A stretch of DNA of 39,403 bases from Muribaculaceae bacterium. GTDB taxonomy: Bacteria; Bacteroidota; Bacteroidia; Bacteroidales; Muribaculaceae. The notes beneath the pieces were generated by a model, which did not search any database, was not told where the DNA came from, and saw only the letters and a list, made by a program, of their open reading frames with translations. Positions 33,952-39,403 of the stretch are shown piece after piece. The stretch is taken from assembly GCA_017396945.1 (NCBI GenBank), contig JAFQKI010000005.1:1-39403 (forward strand). The letters run 5' to 3'. The position numbers and the translations under genes were made by a program. Every line of letters begins with the position of its first letter. The stretch's first letter is position 1.

Positions 33952-34542
33952 ATGGCTGACACGTTCTATACATTAAACGCTCCCGCCGAAGGAATTTACA
34001 AAGAGAAAATGAGTAAGTTTCTTGCCTTTGCAGTGCCGGTAACATCGGCAGCCGAGGCCAAAGAGGTCATAGCAAAATACCAAAAGGAGTATTTTGACGC
34101 TCGACACGTCTGTTGGGCGTATATGATAGGGTCGGCACGCACCGAGTTTCTCAGTAACGACAATGGCGAGCCGAGTGGCACTGCCGGAAAACCGATTCTT
34201 GGGCAAATCAACTCTTTCAATCTCACCAACATCGTGATTATCGTCGTGAGATACTTCGGAGGAATAAAACTCGGCACTTCGGGACTCATCGTCGCCTATC
34301 GCGAGGCTGCACGCGAAGCCATCACGGCGGGGGAGATTATCGAGTGTCACGACATGGCTGAAATAACATTTACATTTCCCTATCTGTCGATGAACGATGT
34401 GATGAAAGTAGTCAAAGACCCTGAAATAAAAATCATTTCGCAAACATTTGACAACGCCTGCGAAATGACCGTCACCACACGAGCCGACAACCGCGAGCGT
34501 GTCGCAACCCGTCTTGAGAACATCGACGGAGTTACTTTTTGA
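33952..34542 (+). CDS. IMPACT/YigZ-family protein
   Basis: 196 residues. N-terminal UPF0029 domain (about 15-125) with the family signature CWAYMIGS, EFLSNDNGEPSGTAGKPIL and VVRYFGGIKLGTSGLI. The C-terminal DUF1949-like ferredoxin-fold part (about 140-196) is FTFPYLSMNDVMKVV. YigZ and IMPACT relatives are linked to translation, but the bacterial role is unclear. The esterase gene follows after 37 bases on the same strand. Confidence 0.93.
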   Translation: MADTFYTLNAPAEGIYKEKMSKFLAFAVPVTSAAEAKEVIAKYQKEYFDARHVCWAYMIGSARTEFLSNDNGEPSGTAGKPILGQINSFNLTNIVIIVVRYFGGIKLGTSGLIVAYREAAREAITAGEIIECHDMAEITFTFPYLSMNDVMKVVKDPEIKIISQTFDNACEMTVTTRADNRERVATRLENIDGVTF

Positions 34543-34579
34543 CAAATCAAACAAACAATAATAAAACACCCCACTTATC

Positions 34580-35911
34580 ATGAAACGATTTCTAAAATCC
34601 CTTGCGCTTCTTCTCACATTTATCACGGCAAGTGCATCTATCCCCAAAGGCACTGTAATCACCGATACCCTTTGGAATTCCGACATATATCCCGGCACAG
34701 TGCGCGAATATAAAATCTATATTCCGCAACAATATGACGCATCGCGCCCCGCATGCCTATATCTCGGTCTTGACGGCATCTTATACAATGCTACTGCCGT
34801 AATGGATACCCTGATTGCTTCGGGAGAAATCCCGGTAATGATAGGGGTATTTGTTCAACCCGGTGTAATCACCGACAATGACGGCTCGGTCATTCGCTAC
34901 AATCGCAGCAACGAGTTTGACCGCACCGACGGCAAGTTTGCACACTTTATCGAAAGCGAATTGCTCCCCGCTGTTGAAACCCACAAGACACCCGACGGAT
35001 TACCTATCTTGATTTCTAAAGATGCCAACGACCGTGCGATTTCAGGCGCAAGCAGTAGCGGTATCGCCTCGTTTAACACTACATTTTGGCGTCCCGACCT
35101 CTTCAGTCGCATATATTCTACTTGTGGCACATTTGTCGCCATGCGTGGTGGCAACGAACTTCCGGCTCTCATACGCAAAACCGAGCCACGCCCTATCAGG
35201 GTGTTTCTGCACGACGGAAGTCAAGACGCGTGGAATCCATTGTTCGGACATTGGTATGAACAAAATCTATTGACCGCCTCGGCTCTTGAATTTGCCGGTT
35301 ACGAACTGAAAACGGTTTGGGACGACGGTAACCACAGCATCAAAAACGGTTCTAAAATTTTCCCCGAAGCTATGCGCTACCTCTGGCAAGGTTATCCTGA
35401 GAGAGTAAAAACCGGGATATCACAAAACAACATGCTCACCGCTCTGCTCATCCCCGGTGAAAATTGGGTTGAAGCATGCGACACCCTTCCCGCTACCACT
35501 TCCGGGATTTCTGCGCTATCTCCCGACGGAAAAGTCTTTACCGAAACCGAGCCCGACTCTGATTGGCTTGTCAGCTACACCGTTGCTGCCGACGGCGCAA
35601 AATCCAATGGTCAACAATTTTATTGGATACACAACCCACTACACCGCGATCAGCAAATCATAGGCATGATATATGCTTCTGACGGCAATCTGTTTGTCGC
35701 TACCGAAATCGGGATACAAGTGTGTGACCACAACGGACGTGTAAGAGCGATTCTGCCCTACCCTGTAGCCACCTCGGTAGAAGCATTCTCATTTGAGGAC
35801 AACTGCCTCTATATAACATCTCAGGGCAAGACATATCGCCGTCGCGTCAATGCTACAGCCCACCCGGCTACTGCACCACGCATTCAATATAAATCTCAAG
35901 GACAAGGATAA
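34580..35911 (+). CDS. Secreted esterase-like hydrolase with C-terminal propeller-like region
   Basis: 443 residues with a signal peptide (cleavage near Ser20). Residues about 25-275 resemble enterochelin-esterase/feruloyl-esterase alpha/beta hydrolases: YKIYIPQQYDASRPACLYL, the nucleophile elbow SGASSSGI (Ser158 or a neighbour), FLHDGSQD for the acid region, and DDGNHS with His252. Residues about 280-440 contain SMP-30/gluconolactonase-like blades (GISALSPDGKVFTET, DGNLFVATEIGIQVCDHNGRV). The fold combination suggests cleavage of an ester in a sugar or siderophore compound in the periplasm. Substrate unknown. Confidence 0.78.
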   Translation: MKRFLKSLALLLTFITASASIPKGTVITDTLWNSDIYPGTVREYKIYIPQQYDASRPACLYLGLDGILYNATAVMDTLIASGEIPVMIGVFVQPGVITDNDGSVIRYNRSNEFDRTDGKFAHFIESELLPAVETHKTPDGLPILISKDANDRAISGASSSGIASFNTTFWRPDLFSRIYSTCGTFVAMRGGNELPALIRKTEPRPIRVFLHDGSQDAWNPLFGHWYEQNLLTASALEFAGYELKTVWDDGNHSIKNGSKIFPEAMRYLWQGYPERVKTGISQNNMLTALLIPGENWVEACDTLPATTSGISALSPDGKVFTETEPDSDWLVSYTVAADGAKSNGQQFYWIHNPLHRDQQIIGMIYASDGNLFVATEIGIQVCDHNGRVRAILPYPVATSVEAFSFEDNCLYITSQGKTYRRRVNATAHPATAPRIQYKSQGQG

Positions 35912-35935
35912 AAACGCAAATATAGAAAACGCTTG

Positions 35936-35973
35936 TTTAGAGTGTGACCTCTCCACAGAGGGAACACTCTAAA
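35936..35973. terminator. Bidirectional terminator overlapping the ansA stop codon
   Basis: TTTAGAGTGT (35936-35945) pairs with ACACTCTAAA (35964-35973), and inside it CCTCT pairs with AGAGG around CCAC. The asparaginase stop codon (35937-35939) lies in the outer arm. It sits between the convergent esterase and asparaginase genes. Confidence 0.65.
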
Positions 35974-36980
35974 TATCGGCGAACCTCTCTAACCGACAAG
36001 CCTAAGCCAAACAAGTACATCATCTTTGTAATAGCCGCTTCACTTGTAATGTCATGACCTGAAACAACTCCGGTCGATGCCAATTGGTCGCCCGCCGCAT
36101 ACAATCGGGCATGAACTCCACCATTGACACACTGTGTCACATTCAAGATCACGATGCCTCGCTCAACCGCTTCTCTCACAGCGTCGGTAAACCATTGTGC
36201 CGTTGGCGCATTACCCGAACCAAATGTTTTCAAAACAACCCCTTTAATATCGGGTGTTGCCAATTGATGACGCAATATTCCCTCTGTAATGCCGGGATTT
36301 AAATCTACAATCATCACATTAGGGTCTAAATTATACTGCACATTCAACGGTCGCTTGGCTTGAACTCGCCACAATGCTTCGTCATTAAAATGAATATCAA
36401 GCCCTATTCGCGCCAAAGGAGGATAATTATTGCTCTTAAACGCATTGAAGTTATCGGCACTCATTTTGGTCGCACGATTTCCGCGCCATAGATAGTTCTC
36501 AAAAAGTATTGCAACCTCTTGAACAATAGGTTCTCCGGTGCTATCAGTTGCCGCGGCAACTTGCAATGCGGTTATCAGATTTTCTTCACCGTCGGTTCGC
36601 ACCTCACCTATAGGCAACTGCGACCCGGTGATTATCACCGGTTTGTGAAGATTTTCAAGCATAAACGACAATGCCGAGGCTGTATAAGCCATTGTATCGG
36701 TGCCGTGAAGCACCACAAAACCATCGAAACGGTCAAAATTTTCCTCAATATGTCGAGCGATTTCCACCCAATGACGAGGACTCATGTCACTCGAATCGAT
36801 AGGTGGATTAAACTGTATGTTGTCAATCTCATAATCAAGCATCTTGATTTTAGGCACATTATCAATCAAGTGAGTAAAATCAAATGGTTGCAATGAGTGG
36901 GTATCAGGATTTTCAATCATCCCGATAGTTCCACCTGTGTAAATTATCAATATGCGAGGCTTGACGTTTTGAGCTGACAT
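35937..36980 (-). CDS. ansA: Type I L-asparaginase
   Basis: 347 residues. Hydrolyses asparagine to aspartate and ammonia. Catalytic motifs: IIYTGGTIGM (Thr15, first catalytic Thr), FVVLHGTDTMAYTASALSFML (second Thr with Asp), GSQLPIGEVRTDGEENL, and the conserved FGSGNAPT. No signal peptide, so cytoplasmic type I. It starts 20 bases after metG ends on the same strand and probably shares its mRNA. Confidence 0.95.
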   Translation of the reverse strand: MSAQNVKPRILIIYTGGTIGMIENPDTHSLQPFDFTHLIDNVPKIKMLDYEIDNIQFNPPIDSSDMSPRHWVEIARHIEENFDRFDGFVVLHGTDTMAYTASALSFMLENLHKPVIITGSQLPIGEVRTDGEENLITALQVAAATDSTGEPIVQEVAILFENYLWRGNRATKMSADNFNAFKSNNYPPLARIGLDIHFNDEALWRVQAKRPLNVQYNLDPNVMIVDLNPGITEGILRHQLATPDIKGVVLKTFGSGNAPTAQWFTDAVREAVERGIVILNVTQCVNGGVHARLYAAGDQLASTGVVSGHDITSEAAITKMMYLFGLGLSVREVRRYLECSLCGEVTL

Positions 36981-37000
36981 ATATCTATTTCTTTGCTAAA

Positions 37001-39043
37001 TTATTTTACTTGTGCGCCTGGGACAACCGGTGCGGTAGGTCCGATTACTACCAATGAGCCATCGGCATTCTCAGCCGAGAGAATCATGCCTTGCGACATA
37101 ACACCTTTCAACTTGCGAGGTGCAAAGTTGGCAACGAAACAAACTTGCTTCCCGATAAGATCTTCAGGTTGATAGTATTTTGCAATACCCGAAACGATAG
37201 TACGTTTTTCCATTCCGTCATCAATCAAGAATTGCAACAGTTTATCGGCTTTAGGCACTTTTTGACATTCAAGCACTGTGCCGACACGAATATCCATTTT
37301 CATAAACGTGTCAAACTCTACATCGGGTTGTTGTGGTGCAGGTTGGAAACTTTTCACTTTGTTTTCCTCTTTTGTGCGTTGCAAACGATCGATCTGAGCT
37401 TGGATTGTCTCATCTTCAATCTTTTCAAACAACAATTCTGCTACTCCAAGTTGAGTGCCGGCAACAACTATTTCTTGTGAGCCGAGTTGATCCCAACTCA
37501 TCTTTTCTATACCGAGCATCTTAGCCAACTTAGCCGACATAAATGGCAAGAATGGTTCAAATGCCACTGCGATATTGGCACACAATTGGATTGCGACATT
37601 AAGAATTGTTTCAACTCGTGCCATATCGGTTTTTGCCAACTTCCAAGGCTCGGTCTCTTGCAAATACTTATTGCCAAGACGAGCAATGTTCATCGCATCT
37701 TTCAACGCTTCACGGAAATGGAATGTGTCGAGATTTGCGCTTAACGACGCTTTTATTTCAGCGAGTTCTTTATATGCGTCAACATCGATTGTTTGCAATT
37801 CTCCGGCAACAGGCAATTTACCATCAAAGTATTTATGAGTTAATACAATCGCACGATTGACAAAATTTCCAAGTATAGCCACCAACTCACTATTGTTGCG
37901 AGCTTGGAAATCTTTCCATGTGAAATCATTATCCTTTGTTTCAGGAGCGTTTGCAGTCAATACATAGCGCAATACATCTTGCTTGCCGGGCATATCTTTC
38001 AAATACTCATGCAACCACACTGCCCAATTGCGTGATGTTGAGATTTTATCACCTTCAAGGTTCAAGAACTCATTGGCAGGCACATTGTCAGGCAACTGAT
38101 AACCATCGCCGTATGCACTAAGCATCGCAGGGAACACAATGCAATGGAACACGATATTATCTTTGCCGATAAAGTTGATTATACGGCTTTCTTGATCTTT
38201 CCAATACTTTTCCCAACTATCGGGAAGTATCTCCTTAGTATTTGAAATATAACCAATAGGAGCATCAAACCACACATAAAGCACTTTGCCATCGGCACCT
38301 TCAACAGGAACAGGTACACCCCAATCTAAATCGCGGCTCACCGCACGAGGTTGTAACCCCATGTCTAGCCATGATTTACATTGACCATATACGTTGGTTT
38401 TCCACTCTTTGTGGTCTTCAAGTATCCATTGACGCAACTTTGGTTCCCACTTGTCAAGCGGCAGATACCAGTGCTTGGTTTCGCGCAACACAGGAGTATT
38501 GCCGGTTATCGCGCTCTTGGGATTAATCAAATCGGTGGCATTAAGTGATGTGCCACACGCCTCACATTGGTCTCCGTATGCACGTTCATTGTGGCAATGA
38601 GGACACTCACCGGTCACATAACGATCGGCAAGAAATTGATTAGCTTGCTCATCATAGAGTTGCATTGAGCTTTTCTCTACAAATTCCCCCTTATCATATA
38701 AACGGCGGAAAAACTCGCTCGCTGTTTCACGATGCATCTGCGATGTTGTACGAGAATACACGTCAAACTTGATACCAAATTCTTCAAACGCATCTTTTAT
38801 TATATTGTGATAACGATCCACAATATCTTGAGGGGTTACACCCTCTGCCTTAGCTTTTATTGTGATGGGCACGCCATGTTCATCGCTACCACCGATCATC
38901 ACCACATCCTCGCCACACAAACGAAGATAACGAGTATAAATATCGGCAGGCACATATACCCCGGCAAGGTGACCAATATGAACCGGACCATTAGCGTATG
39001 GCAACGCAGTAGTCACAAGAGTGCGTTTAAATTTCTTTTCCAT
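37001..39043 (-). CDS. metG: Methionyl-tRNA synthetase
   Basis: 680 residues. Charges tRNA-Met with methionine. HIGH motif in [25 protein letters not shown] (about 13-37), the zinc knuckle [18 protein letters not shown], the signature loop as [12 protein letters not shown] (KISTS for KMSKS), an anticodon-binding domain, and a C-terminal EMAP/Arc1-like tRNA-binding domain (about 577-680, [31 protein letters not shown]). Complete. Followed by ansA. Confidence 0.97.
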   Translation of the reverse strand: MEKKFKRTLVTTALPYANGPVHIGHLAGVYVPADIYTRYLRLCGEDVVMIGGSDEHGVPITIKAKAEGVTPQDIVDRYHNIIKDAFEEFGIKFDVYSRTTSQMHRETASEFFRRLYDKGEFVEKSSMQLYDEQANQFLADRYVTGECPHCHNERAYGDQCEACGTSLNATDLINPKSAITGNTPVLRETKHWYLPLDKWEPKLRQWILEDHKEWKTNVYGQCKSWLDMGLQPRAVSRDLDWGVPVPVEGADGKVLYVWFDAPIGYISNTKEILPDSWEKYWKDQESRIINFIGKDNIVFHCIVFPAMLSAYGDGYQLPDNVPANEFLNLEGDKISTSRNWAVWLHEYLKDMPGKQDVLRYVLTANAPETKDNDFTWKDFQARNNSELVAILGNFVNRAIVLTHKYFDGKLPVAGELQTIDVDAYKELAEIKASLSANLDTFHFREALKDAMNIARLGNKYLQETEPWKLAKTDMARVETILNVAIQLCANIAVAFEPFLPFMSAKLAKMLGIEKMSWDQLGSQEIVVAGTQLGVAELLFEKIEDETIQAQIDRLQRTKEENKVKSFQPAPQQPDVEFDTFMKMDIRVGTVLECQKVPKADKLLQFLIDDGMEKRTIVSGIAKYYQPEDLIGKQVCFVANFAPRKLKGVMSQGMILSAENADGSLVVIGPTAPVVPGAQVK

Positions 39044-39403
39044 GTAAGTTATCTGATTTTTAGAAGTCTCAATAAAATTTTTCAGACTACAAATTTACAA
39101 CATTTAATCCACAATCCATAACACACCACAAAAAAACTATCCCATAACAATTCATAAGATACAGTTTTTAATTATACAACATATTTAACGCACAATGCTT
39201 CATTTTTAATTGTGAGCAAAAAGAATAAGCAATCGCGGCAAATCTCACACATCTCTGATGTAATGTGTAAGCTTATCGGGGGATGAGAGACAGTTATGGG
39301 TAAACTTGTCGCTTCATCGTTGGTGAGATAACGCGGGATAAGGTCGGTCTAATTTATCAACGTAAAATGTCTCTTCTGTAGTCAGACATCCTCGACGAGT
39401 AAA
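39044..39403. other. Region upstream of metG without an assignable gene
   Basis: 360 bases. The first 150 are A/T-rich and include TAAATTTG on the minus strand (39097-39090), a likely metG -7 element without a clear -33. The last 150 bases are more balanced in composition. Minus-strand frames from the right edge stay open for only 14 to 29 codons and match no family I recognize, so a partial gene end is possible but not supported. No tRNA or rRNA fold was recognized. Confidence 0.5.
39090..39097 (-). promoter_or_regulatory. -7 element of metG
   Basis: TAAATTTG fits TAnnTTTG about 46 bases before the metG ATG at 39043. No TTTG at 19-21 bases further upstream. Confidence 0.4.

Noticed and set aside
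33973-34698. 241-codon minus-strand frame
   Set aside because: Antisense to the clearly recognizable IMPACT-family gene.

Overview
The window looks like chromosomal DNA of a Bacteroidales bacterium, most likely near Muribaculaceae or Bacteroidaceae (family-level placement is inference). Supporting signs are many promoters of the Bacteroidetes type (TTTG, then 19-21 bases, then TAnnTTTG), mostly absent Shine-Dalgarno sequences, a SusC-like TonB-dependent receptor with a carboxypeptidase-like plug extension, a Wzi capsule protein, a DUF2582 winged helix, and the Bacteroidetes gene order ftsX-DUF3098-uppP-truB-queA. No tRNA, rRNA, CRISPR array, prophage or classical transposase is visible.

Layout: 1-3789 (minus) is a two-gene operon of a secreted beta-propeller and a large secreted multidomain amidase cut by the window edge. 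3998-5664 (minus) holds a GMP synthase with a shrunken, apparently dead glutaminase domain, and a small winged-helix protein. 5857-7879 (plus) is prmC-recX-comF. 7895-13482 (minus) is a surface-sugar operon: Wzi, a lipocalin-like lipoprotein, a DUF115/sialyltransferase-like protein, an SpsF-type cytidylyltransferase, a NeuB-type nonulosonate synthase, and a KdsC-type phosphatase fused to a macro-like domain. 13625-15893 (minus) holds a Na/Pi cotransporter and a small exported protein. 15972-19067 (minus) is a glycan operon: a GT-C-like membrane protein, a GT2 glycosyltransferase and a sugar epimerase that seems to start at CTG. 19130-21032 (minus) pairs a small membrane-anchored protein with a succinate/acetate CoA-transferase.

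From 21142 the plus strand carries miaB and an MFS transporter, converging at a terminator with a histidine-rich TonB-dependent receptor and a histidine-rich membrane protein, probably a metal-uptake pair. 26730-31177 (plus) is the conserved ftsX-DUF3098-uppP-truB-queA block followed by a DUF2148 protein.

The most unusual region is 31181-31793. A DUF559 endonuclease-like gene with a strong Shine-Dalgarno lies between two 63-base direct repeats (61/63 identical), each made of two palindromes. A third, diverged and inverted palindromic repeat supplies the last residues and stop codon of the nuclease. The unit fits exactly between the stop codons of two convergent genes and looks like a small REP-like mobile or domesticated element. 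Beyond it come a transmembrane Ser/Thr kinase with an extracytoplasmic FISUMP domain (minus), an IMPACT/YigZ protein and a secreted esterase (plus), and ansA and metG (minus). The last 360 bases hold no gene that could be assigned.
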